Shown: positions 55,779 through 64,000 of the stretch, piece after piece
Position numbering within the stretch: position 1 is the first letter of the stretch
Layout of the letters: every line of letters begins with the position of its first letter
The notes under the pieces: model-generated
Told to the model about the DNA's origin: nothing
What the model saw: the letters and a program-made list of their open reading frames with translations, nothing else
The model's database searches: none
Assembly (NCBI RefSeq): GCF_003335045.1
Contig: NZ_QOZG01000002.1
Coordinates: 310,001 to 374,000, forward strand
DNA: 64,000 nt
Reading direction: 5' to 3'
Source of the DNA: Paramesorhizobium salinisoli
GTDB lineage: Bacteria; Pseudomonadota; Alphaproteobacteria; Rhizobiales; Rhizobiaceae
Made by a program: the position numbers and the translations under genes

Positions 55779-57359
55779 CTACCGCGCGGATGCAGCGATC
55801 GCCTTTTTCTCCCGCCGCCGCTGAATCGAAGAAGGAATACTCATCGATTCCCTGTATTTGGCCACGGTACGTCGTGCGATATCCACGCCGTCGCGGTTAA
55901 GAATATCGACAATGGCATCATCGGACAATATGGAATCGGGACTTTCGCGATCTATCAACCGCCGTATGTGATGGCGCACCGTCTCGGAGGAATGGGCATC
56001 GCCACCTTCGGCCGAGGCGATCGCGGCGCTGAAGAAATAGCGCAGCTCGAAGACACCGCGCGGGGTCAGCATGTATTTGTTGGCAGTAACGCGACTCACG
56101 GTGGATTCGTGCATGCCGATGGCGTCGGCGACCATCCGCAGATTGAGCGGCTTCAGCTGGGAAATGCCGTTCATCAGGAAGCCGTCCTGCTGGCGCACGA
56201 TCTCGCTCGTCACCTTCAGGATGGTGCGGGCGCGTTGATCGAGGCTGCGCGTCAGCCAGTTGGCGTTCTGCAGGCATTCAGAGAGGAAGTCCTTGTCCTG
56301 CACGCCGGCGCCCCGCGCAACGGCGGTGTAATATTCATGATTGACGAGGACCCGCGGCAAGGCTGCAGCGTTGAGCTCAATCTCCCAGCCGCCGCCATGG
56401 GCGGGCATGACATTGACATCGGGGATGATGGCGTCGGCTACGCCAACGGCGAAAAGCGCGCCCGGCTTGGGATCCAGCAGGCGAATTTCAGCCAGCATGT
56501 CGAGAAGGTCCGACTGATCCACGCCGCAGAGCTTTTTCAAAGCCTGAAAATCGCGCTTCGCCAATAATTCGAGATTGGCAACCAGCGCCCGCATCGCCGG
56601 ATCGAACCGATCCTTCTGCCTGAGCTGGATGGCCAGGCATTCGGCAAGGTCGCGGGCGAACAGCCCGACGGGATCGAAGGTCTGCAGCACGGCGAGCACG
56701 TCTTCAATCAGCGACAGGCTGGTTCCCAGACGCGCGGCTACCTCATGAAGGTCCGCCCTGAGATAGCCCATCTCGTCAAGCTGGTCGGCGAGATCGGCGG
56801 CGAGAAGCCTTGCGGCGGGATCGCTGAAGGCGAAGAGAATCTGCTCGTCAACATGGTCCCGCAGCGTGGCGCGATGCGCCGTCACCTGCTCGATATCATA
56901 GCCTTCGCCGCTGCCGCTGATATAGCCGTCGCCGCCGGAAGATTTCCACTGCGAGGCTAGATCGGGCGCGATCTGCTCATAACGGCCGGGATCGTCGGGA
57001 AAGACATTTTCCATCGAGCTGTCGAATGTCTCGGAAATGGCGCTTGAATCCGGCGCGTCACGGTTCTCCCAGTCGATGCCGTCCCCCTCACCCTCGTCGG
57101 AAACATGCGCGGCCTCATAGGGGTGACCATCACTATCGGCCGGTACTTCGCCCTTGCCGCCAGGCGCAATGCGACTTTCGGAGATATCGTCATTAGCCGG
57201 TTCGATACGTTCCAGGAGCGGGTTTTTCTCGATTTCGAGATCGATGAAATGCTCAAGCTCGATATGAGTCATCTGCAGCAACCTGATGGACTGCATCAAT
57301 TGCGGCGTCATCACGAGCGACTGTGATTGCCGCAAATCGAGCTTTGGCGAAAGTGCCAT
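55779..57359 (-). CDS. rpoN: RNA polymerase sigma-54 factor RpoN
   Basis: A 526-aa sigma factor for nitrogen- and stress-related promoters that need AAA+ activators. Region I, Gln/Leu-rich: LDLRQSQSLVMTPQLMQSIRLLQM. An acidic region II follows (about 60-130). The core-binding and HTH parts follow (TVSRVTANKYMLTPRGVFELRYFF), and the C-terminal RpoN box is ARRTVAKYRE. Length is normal. The 293-bp gap to lptB (57360-57652) shows no gene. Confidence 0.98.
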   Translation of the reverse strand: MALSPKLDLRQSQSLVMTPQLMQSIRLLQMTHIELEHFIDLEIEKNPLLERIEPANDDISESRIAPGGKGEVPADSDGHPYEAAHVSDEGEGDGIDWENRDAPDSSAISETFDSSMENVFPDDPGRYEQIAPDLASQWKSSGGDGYISGSGEGYDIEQVTAHRATLRDHVDEQILFAFSDPAARLLAADLADQLDEMGYLRADLHEVAARLGTSLSLIEDVLAVLQTFDPVGLFARDLAECLAIQLRQKDRFDPAMRALVANLELLAKRDFQALKKLCGVDQSDLLDMLAEIRLLDPKPGALFAVGVADAIIPDVNVMPAHGGGWEIELNAAALPRVLVNHEYYTAVARGAGVQDKDFLSECLQNANWLTRSLDQRARTILKVTSEIVRQQDGFLMNGISQLKPLNLRMVADAIGMHESTVSRVTANKYMLTPRGVFELRYFFSAAIASAEGGDAHSSETVRHHIRRLIDRESPDSILSDDAIVDILNRDGVDIARRTVAKYRESMSIPSSIQRRREKKAIAASAR

Positions 57360-57652
57360 GGCCTGCGCTTTACTCCCCTTACACCACCTGCGGCATCGAT
57401 CGAACCGATTCCGATTTACCCAAAAGCACGATGCATAGATTCAATATTTAAAGCGCCGTTTGCGCGTCCAAATAAACGCGCGGCGCTCTCGTGCAACCCT
57501 CCATTACAAAACTGGTACAAACCTTGCTTGTCAATTCCGAATGTGCGGATTCGACCATTCCGGCGCGACAAAGCGCACGGAATCATACTTTCGTGATTCA
57601 TTTTTTCGCAGAATAAAGAACGGAAGGGGAATTACTGCTGCTCTAGGGCAGA

Positions 57653-58528
57653 TCAAAGCATGAACTGGTCGCCGAGATAGAGGCGCCGGACATCGGGGTT
57701 GGCGACGATTTCCGCGGGACGACCGTGGGTGAGGACCTGACCGGCGTGGATGATATAGGCCCGATCGATAAGACCCAGCGTCTCGCGTACATTGTGATCG
57801 GTGATGAGAACGCCGATGCCGCGGCTCGTCAGGTGCCGCACCAATTGCTGGATATCGGCCACGGCGATCGGATCGACACCCGCGAAAGGTTCGTCGAGGA
57901 GCATGAAATTAGGCCGCGAGGCCAGCGCGCGGGCAATTTCGAGCCGGCGGCGCTCACCGCCTGAAAGCGAAAGCGCCGTCGCCTTGCGAAGATGCGCAAT
58001 ATGAAACTCCTCGAGCAGGGCGTCCAACTCGCTGGCGCGCTTCTTCTTGTCCTTCTCGACGACTTCCAGGACGGCCTTGATGTTGTTTTCGACCGAGAGG
58101 CCACGGAAGATCGACGCTTCCTGCGGGAGATAACCAATCCCAAGACGCGAGCGCCTGTACATCGGCATGGTCGTGACGTCGAAACCGTCGATCTCGATGC
58201 TGCCGCTATCGACCGGAACGAGGCCCGTCACCATGTAGAAACACGTAGTCTTGCCCGCGCCATTGGGGCCGAGGATGCCGACGGCCTCTCCCGCCCGCAC
58301 GCCGAAAGACACGCCATTGACCACCTGCCTGCCGCGATAGCTCTTGGTCAGGCCACGGGCGACCAGCGTACCCTTGAGGCGCTTGAGATCACCCGAACCC
58401 GCCGGGCGGGAGGCATCTGCGGGGGCTGCGGCGGCGGATGGCTGAACACCATCCTTACCTTCTACCTTGGTACGCGAGAAAAATGACACTGTCTGGCCCG
58501 GATCAGTTGCTTTTAGCGCTGCCGGCAC
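57653..58528 (-). CDS. lptB: LPS export ABC transporter ATPase LptB
   Basis: A 291-aa ATPase that powers lipopolysaccharide extraction from the inner membrane with LptFG. Walker A GPNGAGKTT, Q-loop YLPQEASIFRGLSV, signature LSGGERRRLEIARAL, Walker B FMLLDEPFAGVDP and the H-loop ITDHNVRE are all present. The N-terminus has an unusual extra ~50 residues rich in Ala, Pro and Asp before the ATPase core (RLKGTLVARGLTKSY). The start used is the GTG at 58528, giving a 26-nt overlap with lptA; a GTG at 58489 is an alternative. Confidence 0.94.
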   Translation of the reverse strand: MPAALKATDPGQTVSFFSRTKVEGKDGVQPSAAAAPADASRPAGSGDLKRLKGTLVARGLTKSYRGRQVVNGVSFGVRAGEAVGILGPNGAGKTTCFYMVTGLVPVDSGSIEIDGFDVTTMPMYRRSRLGIGYLPQEASIFRGLSVENNIKAVLEVVEKDKKKRASELDALLEEFHIAHLRKATALSLSGGERRRLEIARALASRPNFMLLDEPFAGVDPIAVADIQQLVRHLTSRGIGVLITDHNVRETLGLIDRAYIIHAGQVLTHGRPAEIVANPDVRRLYLGDQFML

Positions 58529-59180
58529 GATTGCCCTGCTGCTGCGCGCTTTTCGGCGCGAGGATGATCGAAACCCGGCCGGGCTGGCCTTTGCAGCTTT
58601 CCAGAAAAGCCCTGCTGGTACCGGTATTCGCGGTCAGCTTGCAGCCCGTGGCGACATTCTCGCCATCGGAAAGCACGACCTTCTTGCCCACGAGCGTCAT
58701 GGTCTGCGTCTTGGCGTCATATGTGCCGCTGTCGCCGGTGGCGACCTGCGTACCGGACTTGAGATATACCTTGTCGCTGACTTCGAGATGATCGATGCCG
58801 GCCGCACCAAGGCCCGGCGCTGCCTGCGGCTGCGCGGCGGCGGTTTTATCACCGGATTTGGCGTCTTTCTCGGCGGCCTTGCTGAAATAGACCGTCATCT
58901 TGCCGGATTTGAGTACCGTCTGTCCCTGCACGACCGAGACATTGCCGGTAAATATGGCCAAGCCTTCCTTGTCGCGCATCTCCAGCCGGTCCGCGTTGAT
59001 CTGCACGGGTTCCTTGCCATTGGAAAGATTGAGACCGCCGAATGGAACGGCCTGCTGGGCGAGCGCCGGGGCGGCAAAGGCCGTCATGGCTGCAAGAAGC
59101 GCCATTGCGCCGACGCGCTTGCGCCCGAGATATCGCGACCGGAGGTCATTTTGTGCTGTCGATCTGCGCTGCATTCTCAC
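58503..59180 (-). CDS. lptA: LPS transport periplasmic protein LptA
   Basis: A 225-aa periplasmic beta-jellyroll protein that bridges LptC to the outer-membrane LptD. Signal peptide: basic leader then AMALLAAMTAFAAPALA. The OstA/LptA core is INADRLEMRDKEGLAIFTGNVSVVQGQTVLKSGKMTVYF and TYDAKTQTMTLVGKKVVLSDGENVATGCKLTANT. The insert AAEKDAKSGDKTAAAQPQAAPG is low complexity. The end overlaps lptB. Confidence 0.94.
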   Translation of the reverse strand: MRMQRRSTAQNDLRSRYLGRKRVGAMALLAAMTAFAAPALAQQAVPFGGLNLSNGKEPVQINADRLEMRDKEGLAIFTGNVSVVQGQTVLKSGKMTVYFSKAAEKDAKSGDKTAAAQPQAAPGLGAAGIDHLEVSDKVYLKSGTQVATGDSGTYDAKTQTMTLVGKKVVLSDGENVATGCKLTANTGTSRAFLESCKGQPGRVSIILAPKSAQQQGNRAGSAKSN

Positions 59181-59259
59181 ATCCCCTATAAAACGGCAGC
59201 GCCCGATGTCCGCCCTCTATCCGACCTGCCCGAACGGGCACATGACAGGGGCCCTGCCC

Positions 59260-59991
59260 TCAGCCATCGTTACCCGGAACCGAAATAACGTCCTTTTGCT
59301 CTTTCGCCGCGTCGATGACAAGCTTTACCTTATTCTCGAACACCATCACTTGACCGTGATCCTGCATCTGCATCTTGTCTGCAAGGATATGCGCATTGCC
59401 GCTCTGGATATCGACAGGCTGATCCGTGGTGATCTGCCCCGTTGAAATATTGACGTCCGCCGACTTCATTTTTGCCGTCAGGCCACTGCTAGTAGTAACA
59501 GTAAAATCCTTATCGAGTTGCAAACGTCCATTAGCATTGTCGTAAATGCCTGACTTCGCCTCGATCGTGGCGCGGCCATTGTCGCCAAGAGGCAGGCTTG
59601 CATCGATGTTCTCAAGGGTGATCACGCCACTATTCGTCACGTCCTGCGTGGCCCGTGCCGCCGTCATCGTATAGGGAAGATTTTGCTTGGTGAAGCCATC
59701 GAGCTTGGGATTGGTCATCACCAGCTTGCCGTCCTCCATCCCGGTTGCGCCAACCTGGACCTTGAGCGGAGCGGAGGGGGTCGCCAGGAAGGTGAACCAC
59801 GAGAAGACGCCGGCGACCGCGAGGGCCGCGATGGGCAGCACCGTCTTCAGCACGCGGACGCGGCCCGAGTGGCGCTGTGCCGAGCGGAAAATCGCGGCGC
59901 TCTTTTCGGAGACGCCGAACATATGGGCGCCCGTCGCGCCACTCGCGGGGATTCTGGATCCCTCGCTCAAGTCGTTTTTCTTCGTTTTCAT
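59260..59991 (-). CDS. lptC: LPS export protein LptC
   Basis: A 243-aa bitopic inner-membrane protein that passes LPS from LptB2FG to LptA. A single helix (VLKTVLPIAALAVAGVFSWFTF, about 48-70) is followed by the periplasmic LptC/YrbK-like domain (LVMTNPKLDGFTKQNLPYTMTAARA, GIYDNANGRLQLDKDFTVTTSSGLTA, SADVNISTGQITTDQPVDIQSGNAHI). It precedes lptA by 79 bp on the same strand. Confidence 0.92.
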   Translation of the reverse strand: MKTKKNDLSEGSRIPASGATGAHMFGVSEKSAAIFRSAQRHSGRVRVLKTVLPIAALAVAGVFSWFTFLATPSAPLKVQVGATGMEDGKLVMTNPKLDGFTKQNLPYTMTAARATQDVTNSGVITLENIDASLPLGDNGRATIEAKSGIYDNANGRLQLDKDFTVTTSSGLTAKMKSADVNISTGQITTDQPVDIQSGNAHILADKMQMQDHGQVMVFENKVKLVIDAAKEQKDVISVPGNDG

Positions 59992-60231
59992 GCGACTAGA
60001 TTCTTTCGTACTGGACAGGCCAGACCAATTTCATTGGCCCATTCACACTCCAATATGGTTATTTTGGGATAGAATAACAGATACAACATAACCGAGTCTT
60101 GCCGCAGGAGTTAACCTACACCTAAAGTGGCGGCAAATCCCTGGCGATTTCATGCATGCCATATGGAAGGTCTATATGGCCCCTCTATATGGTATCGGGC
60201 ATTTCGAGCAACAAGGAATACAGGCTGCACC

Positions 60232-61203
60232 ATGACACAAACTGCCGATGCGATCCTAGACCGGCGAAGGTTGCGACGAAAACTCACATTCTGGCGTATC
60301 GCAACGCTGGCCGTGATAGCGCTCGGCATCGCTGCGCTGGTCTATTTCATCGGCGGCGGCGGGCGCAGCGCGCCGCATATCGCCAAGGTGAAGATCGAAG
60401 GCACGATCCTCGAGGACGACGAACTGCTTGAACGTCTCGACAAGATTGCTGCGAGCGGCGCCGTCAAGGGGCTGATCGTCTCCATCGATTCGCCGGGAGG
60501 CACGACGGCAGGCGGCGAGGCCATCTTCGAAGCCGTGCGCAAGGTGGCCGAGAAAAAACCCGTCGTCGCGCAGGTCGGCACGCTTGCCGCTTCCGCCGGC
60601 TACATGATCGCCAGCGCGACCGACCACATCGTGGCACGCCAATCCTCGATCGTCGGCTCCATCGGCGTTCTGTTCCAGTATCCCGATATTTCCCAACTCC
60701 TGACCAAGCTCGGCGTCAAGGTCGAGACCATCAAATCAAGCCCGCTCAAGGCCGAGCCGAACTTCTTCAGCCCCGCAAGCGACGAAGCCAAGGCAATGAT
60801 CCACAACATGATCATGGATTCCTATGCCTGGTTCGTCGGCATCGTCGAAAGCCGCCGCCCGCTCGACCATGCACAGGCCCTGGCGCTCGCGAACGGCGCA
60901 GTCTTCACCGGACGGCAAGGCATCGACAACAAGCTCGTCGATTCGCTGGGTGGCGAGGACCAGGCCGTCGACTGGCTGAAAAGCAAGGGCGTGGACGGTC
61001 GTCTCCCGGTCGTCGAATGGAAGCCGGATCGATCGGGTACAAGCTTTTTTCTCTCGGAATCGGCAGCGCGATTGCTGACGCGGTATCTGGGGCTGCCGGA
61101 GGAAAGCGGCAGCCTGCTGCGCGAGGTCACGGGCGACCGTATCTTCACACCCGGCCTTCTGTCGATCTGGCATGCGGAACCGGCATCGGCCAAAGGCCAA
61201 TAA
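60232..61203 (+). CDS. sppA: Signal peptide peptidase SppA (S49 family)
   Basis: A 323-aa membrane-bound serine peptidase that degrades cleaved signal peptides. An N-terminal membrane anchor (FWRIATLAVIALGIAALVYFIGG) is followed by the S49 domain: IVSIDSPGGTTAGGEAIFEAVR, TLAASAGYMIASA with the nucleophile Ser121, and SSPLKAEPN with the general-base Lys173; the 52-residue Ser-Lys spacing fits the short SppA type. The ATG at 60232 is used. Upstream, ATATGG occurs three times at exact 13-bp intervals (60161, 60174, 60187). Confidence 0.95.
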   Translation: MTQTADAILDRRRLRRKLTFWRIATLAVIALGIAALVYFIGGGGRSAPHIAKVKIEGTILEDDELLERLDKIAASGAVKGLIVSIDSPGGTTAGGEAIFEAVRKVAEKKPVVAQVGTLAASAGYMIASATDHIVARQSSIVGSIGVLFQYPDISQLLTKLGVKVETIKSSPLKAEPNFFSPASDEAKAMIHNMIMDSYAWFVGIVESRRPLDHAQALALANGAVFTGRQGIDNKLVDSLGGEDQAVDWLKSKGVDGRLPVVEWKPDRSGTSFFLSESAARLLTRYLGLPEESGSLLREVTGDRIFTPGLLSIWHAEPASAKGQ

Positions 61204-61217
61204 GCTGTTGAATATCA

Positions 61218-61253
61218 ACGTCTATGCGAATACTAATGTACTCGCATAGACGT
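61218..61253. promoter_or_regulatory. Perfect 12-bp inverted repeat upstream of ihfB
   Basis: ACGTCTATGCGA (61218-61229) and TCGCATAGACGT (61242-61253) are exact reverse complements separated by 12 nt. The element is 31 bp before the ihfB start and 14 bp after the sppA stop. It could be an operator, an attenuator or an sppA 3' hairpin. It lacks a T-run. Confidence 0.6.
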
Positions 61254-61284
61254 GAACGCAACGTGCAAAGAGAGGACGAACGCC

Positions 61285-61572
61285 ATGATCAAGTCAGAAC
61301 TTGTGCAGATCATCGCCAGCCGTAACCCGCATCTCTTTCAACGCGACGTGGAAAATATCGTCGGCGCCGTATTCGATGAGATTACCGATGCGCTGGCGGA
61401 TGGGAATCGCGTGGAACTGCGTGGTTTTGGCGCCTTTTCGGTCAAGAACCGCCCTGCACGCAGCGGCCGCAATCCCCGTACGGGCGAGGCGGTGAGCGTG
61501 GAGGAGAAATGGGTGCCATTCTTCAAGACAGGCAAGGAACTGCGCGACCGCCTGAACAGCAGCGACCAATAG
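61285..61572 (+). CDS. ihfB: Integration host factor beta subunit
   Basis: A 95-aa DNA-bending histone-like protein that pairs with IHF-alpha. Motifs: [55 protein letters not shown] and [31 protein letters not shown]. The RNPRTG loop with the intercalating Pro is intact. The ATG at 61285 follows a GAGAGGA site and gives the usual length. Confidence 0.96.
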   Translation: MIKSELVQIIASRNPHLFQRDVENIVGAVFDEITDALADGNRVELRGFGAFSVKNRPARSGRNPRTGEAVSVEEKWVPFFKTGKELRDRLNSSDQ

Positions 61573-61579
61573 CCCTGTC

Positions 61580-61909
61580 ATGACAAACCGCCTTGTCACT
61601 CTTGTCGTCTTCGTGCCGCTGGCGATCGTGCTGATCGCGTTGTCGGTCGCCAATCGCCATGACGTCACCGTGACGCTCGATCCGTTCAATCCTGGAAATC
61701 CCGCGCTGTCCTATACGGCGCCGCTGTTCGTCTGGCTGTTCGGGACGCTGATCACCGGCCTCATTCTGGGCGGCCTGGTGACATGGTTCACTCAGGGCAA
61801 ATACCGCAAGCTCGCCCGCACCAGAAAAGCAGAAGCCGACAGGCTGCGCCAACAGGGCGGGACAGCCACGGATCACACCGCACAGACAAACCTGCCTGCG
61901 CTGCATTGA
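61580..61909 (+). CDS. LapA-domain (DUF1049) membrane protein
   Basis: A 109-aa inner-membrane protein with two helices (LVTLVVFVPLAIVLIALSVAN; TAPLFVWLFGTLITGLILGGLVTWF) and a basic cytoplasmic tail (KYRKLARTRKAEADRLRQQ). The pattern fits the lipopolysaccharide-assembly LapA family, although alphaproteobacterial members are uncharacterised. It begins 7 bp after ihfB, so the two are probably cotranscribed. Confidence 0.85.
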   Translation: MTNRLVTLVVFVPLAIVLIALSVANRHDVTVTLDPFNPGNPALSYTAPLFVWLFGTLITGLILGGLVTWFTQGKYRKLARTRKAEADRLRQQGGTATDHTAQTNLPALH

Positions 61910-61931
61910 ACACTCGCGGGTCCGACATCCC

Positions 61932-62909
61932 ATGAAAAACATATCCGCGGATGAAGTCGATGCCGTCCTGAACTGGCCCGATATGGTCGATGCGCTCGAC
62001 CGCGCCTTTCGCGAGGGCATGGTTCAGCCGGTCCGGCACCACCATGCGGTGGAGCGGCCGCAGGGGACGGCTTCGACGCTGCTGCTGATGCCGGCATGGT
62101 CCGATTTCTCTACGCTGAAGGATGCTTCCCCAGGATATATGGGCGTCAAGATCGTCACGGTCTCCCCTGACAATGGCGCTATCGGCAAGCCCGCCGTGAT
62201 GGGTGTCTACCTCCTGCTCGATGGCACCACCGGCGAACCGAAAGCGCTGATCGACGGGCAGCGGCTGACCAACTGGCGCACCGCCGGCGCTTCGGCGCTT
62301 GCCGCGCGCTATCTTGCCCGCGAGGATGCCGAACGGCTGGCGATCATCGGCGCCGGATCGCTCTCGGCCTTCATCGCCCGGGCGCACAGCGCCGTCCGCC
62401 CGATCCGCGATATTGCCATCTGGAATCGCAACATGCAGGGCGCGGAGAATATCGTCAGGCAATTGACCGCCGAGGGTTTCAATGCCCGTGTCGCCGAGGA
62501 TCGCGATGCGGCGATCGCCGAAGCCGACATTATCTCAGCCGCCACGCTTTCCACCATTCCGCTGATCCACGGCCGGTTTCTCAAACCCGGCGCGCATGTC
62601 GATCTGATCGGCGCATTTTCTCCTTCCATGCGCGAGACGGACGATTCCTGTATCGAGCGCGCCCGGGTGTTCGTCGACACCAGGGAGGGCGCACTGAAAG
62701 AGGGCGGCGATATCGTCCAGCCGCTCAAGGCCGGCGTCATTTCAGAAAGCCATGTGCTCGGCGATCTCTACGATTTGTCGCGCGGCAAGGTGCAGGGACG
62801 CGGCTCGGCGGAGGAGATCACGCTGTTCAAGTCGGTCGGGGCCGCGCTCGAGGATCTCGCCGCCGGTATCCTGGTTTATGAAAAGGCGTCCGCAAAAAGC
62901 GCAACGTGA
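61932..62909 (+). CDS. Ornithine cyclodeaminase / mu-crystallin family protein
   Basis: A 325-aa NAD(P)-dependent protein of the OCD/mu-crystallin family. Segments: GYMGVKIVTVSPDN, the Arg/Lys substrate region ALIDGQRLTNWRTAGASALAARYLA, the Rossmann motif LAIIGAGSLSAFIARAHSAV, WNRNMQGAE and LKPGAHVDLIGAFSPSMRETDDSCI. Family members include ornithine cyclodeaminases, ketimine reductases and delta-1-pyrroline-2-carboxylate reductases. The substrate here is not determined. It lies 22 bp after the LapA-like gene. Confidence 0.9.
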   Translation: MKNISADEVDAVLNWPDMVDALDRAFREGMVQPVRHHHAVERPQGTASTLLLMPAWSDFSTLKDASPGYMGVKIVTVSPDNGAIGKPAVMGVYLLLDGTTGEPKALIDGQRLTNWRTAGASALAARYLAREDAERLAIIGAGSLSAFIARAHSAVRPIRDIAIWNRNMQGAENIVRQLTAEGFNARVAEDRDAAIAEADIISAATLSTIPLIHGRFLKPGAHVDLIGAFSPSMRETDDSCIERARVFVDTREGALKEGGDIVQPLKAGVISESHVLGDLYDLSRGKVQGRGSAEEITLFKSVGAALEDLAAGILVYEKASAKSAT

Positions 62910-62999
62910 CATTGCTCTCGTGAAGCATTCCCCATGCTTTTTTCTTTCGCGCGCCGGCGCTTTGTCCTAGGAGGAAGCTAAGGCAGAGGAAATGTGTTG

Positions 63000-64000
63000 G
63001 TGAAACCACCGAAGCGAAGAGATAAACGGCCGCAGCGGGGCGAGCAACCGCGGGGCGACAAGGCATCTGGGGCGGCGGCAGGACCGCGCGCGCCGCATGC
63101 CAAAGCACCGGCAAAGCCGGTGCAAACGCCAATGCAAAAGCCAGGGCCGGAGAAACTGGCGCGTCCGGCGTCGGAACCCGTGCAGCCGCGCCAACTGAAG
63201 CGGCGCGAAGGCACGCGGCCTGATGAAAAGCTGGCGCTGATACTCGAAACCGAGCCATCGGAAGATTATGCTTTGCTCGACAGCGGCAATGGCCAGAAGC
63301 TCGAGCAATACGGGCCTTATCGCATCGTGCGGCCGGAGGGCCAGGCGATCTGGCTTCCCGCATGTGACCAGGCAGAATGGGCCAAGGCCGATGCCGTCTT
63401 CACCGGCAATACCGACGAGGAGGGTATCGGCCGGTGGCACTTTCCGCGCCAACCGCTCGGTGAGACTTGGCCGATGGCCTATGACGGCATCCCCTTTCTG
63501 GGGCGGTTCACCTCGTTTCGCCATGTTGGCGTCTTTCCCGAGCAGGCCGCGCATTGGGCCACCATGGACCACCTCATCCGCAATGCCGGACGTCCGGTCC
63601 GGGTGCTGAACCTCTTCGGCTATACCGGCGTCGCCTCGCTAGTCGCGGCGAGGGCCGGGGCGGAAGTCACCCATGTGGACGCCTCCAAGAAGGCGATCCT
63701 CTGGGCACGCGAGAATCAGGAGATGGCGGGCCTGTCGGCCAAGCCGATCCGCTGGATCTGCGACGATGCGACCAAATTCGTCGCCCGCGAGGAGCGCCGC
63801 GACAGCCGTTACGACATCATCCTGCTCGATCCGCCCGCCTATGGCCGCGGCCCGAATGGCGAGATCTGGCAATTGTTCGACAATCTGCCTGAGATAGTCG
63901 ATCTCTGCCGCTCGATCCTCACGCCGAAGCCATTGGCCGTGGTGCTGACGGCCTATTCGATCCGCGCTTCGTTCTTCGCTATTCATGAGTTGATGCGCGA
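63000..64000 (+). CDS. Class I SAM-dependent methyltransferase, RlmI-like (5' part)
   Basis: The frame starts at a GTG (63000, with GAGGA upstream) and runs past the right edge; about 333 residues are present. Residues 1-75 are a very basic Lys/Arg/Pro/Ala-rich extension (KPPKRRDKRPQRGEQPRGDK, KAPAKPVQTPMQKPGPEK). The methyltransferase domain follows: FPEQAAHWATMDHLI, the SAM-binding NLFGYTGVASLVAARAGAEVTHVDASKKAILWARENQ, DDATKFVAREERR and the DPPAYGRGPNGEIW catalytic loop of RNA m5C/RlmI-type enzymes. A role in rRNA methylation is likely; the site is unknown. Confidence 0.9.
   Translation, partial: MKPPKRRDKRPQRGEQPRGDKASGAAAGPRAPHAKAPAKPVQTPMQKPGPEKLARPASEPVQPRQLKRREGTRPDEKLALILETEPSEDYALLDSGNGQKLEQYGPYRIVRPEGQAIWLPACDQAEWAKADAVFTGNTDEEGIGRWHFPRQPLGETWPMAYDGIPFLGRFTSFRHVGVFPEQAAHWATMDHLIRNAGRPVRVLNLFGYTGVASLVAARAGAEVTHVDASKKAILWARENQEMAGLSAKPIRWICDDATKFVAREERRDSRYDIILLDPPAYGRGPNGEIWQLFDNLPEIVDLCRSILTPKPLAVVLTAYSIRASFFAIHELMR

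Overview
The window is about 64 kb of a high-GC (by eye roughly 58-60%) alphaproteobacterial chromosome. Gene content and order (rph / hrcA-grpE, cysG-DUF2849-cysI-cysH-DUF934, rpoN-hpf-ptsN beside lptC-lptA-lptB, sppA-ihfB, BA14K, DUF1127, DUF1150, DUF2244 proteins) point to Rhizobiales, most likely the Brucella/Ochrobactrum group. This assignment is inferred from gene families and synteny that I recognise; no search was run.

Layout. 1-2.2 kb: 5' part of a BMP-family ABC substrate-binding protein, msrA, a small membrane protein and a complete tRNA-Ser(GGA). 2.2-8 kb: an accessory-looking stretch beginning just after the tRNA, with an unrecognised small protein, two glutathione S-transferases, a divergent DoxX/MarR pair sharing two palindromic operators, and a divergent WYL-domain regulator / exported RidA-like protein pair, ending in an AT-rich non-coding segment. 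8-18.4 kb: a single giant (about 3,474 aa) type Va autotransporter with several repeat classes. 18.5-22.6 kb: alanine dehydrogenase with its divergent Lrp-type regulator, a LysR regulator, and DUF1127 and DUF72 proteins. 22.6-27.1 kb: a DctPQM TRAP transporter divergent from a DapA/NanA-superfamily lyase and a GntR/FCD regulator, with a perfect palindrome between them. 27.2-32.5 kb: RcnB-like protein, B12-dependent methionine synthase (metH) with a near-perfect 24-bp operator, then an 80-aa orphan protein headed by a cobalamin riboswitch. 32.4-34.6 kb: BA14K protein, two small proteins, ogt and a Dabb protein.

34.7-41 kb: an assimilatory sulfate-reduction block on the minus strand: siroheme synthase (cysG), DUF2849, sulfite reductase (cysI), APS/PAPS reductase (cysH), DUF934, a TrxR-like ferredoxin-NADP+ reductase and an adrenodoxin-type ferredoxin. 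The last two look like a dedicated electron supply for CysI. 41.2-45.7 kb: yraN, rsmI, hemW, rdgB, a VOC protein and rph, with a long palindromic repeat between hemW and rsmI. 46-54.2 kb: hrcA-grpE, an adenosine-kinase-like gene, an EI24/CysZ-type membrane protein, nth, a DUF2244 protein, ribokinase, nucleoside hydrolase, hsp20 and a DUF1150 gene. Candidate RpoH promoters with the same 17-bp spacing precede grpE and hsp20. 54.3-60 kb (minus strand): ptsN, hpf, rpoN, lptB, lptA and lptC. 60.2-64 kb: sppA, ihfB, a LapA-domain protein, an ornithine-cyclodeaminase-family protein and the start of an RlmI-like methyltransferase that runs off the edge.

No rRNA, CRISPR array, intact integrase or intact insertion sequence was seen. 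The features most worth a second look are the riboswitch/orphan-ORF/metH arrangement and the giant autotransporter with its AT-rich leader.
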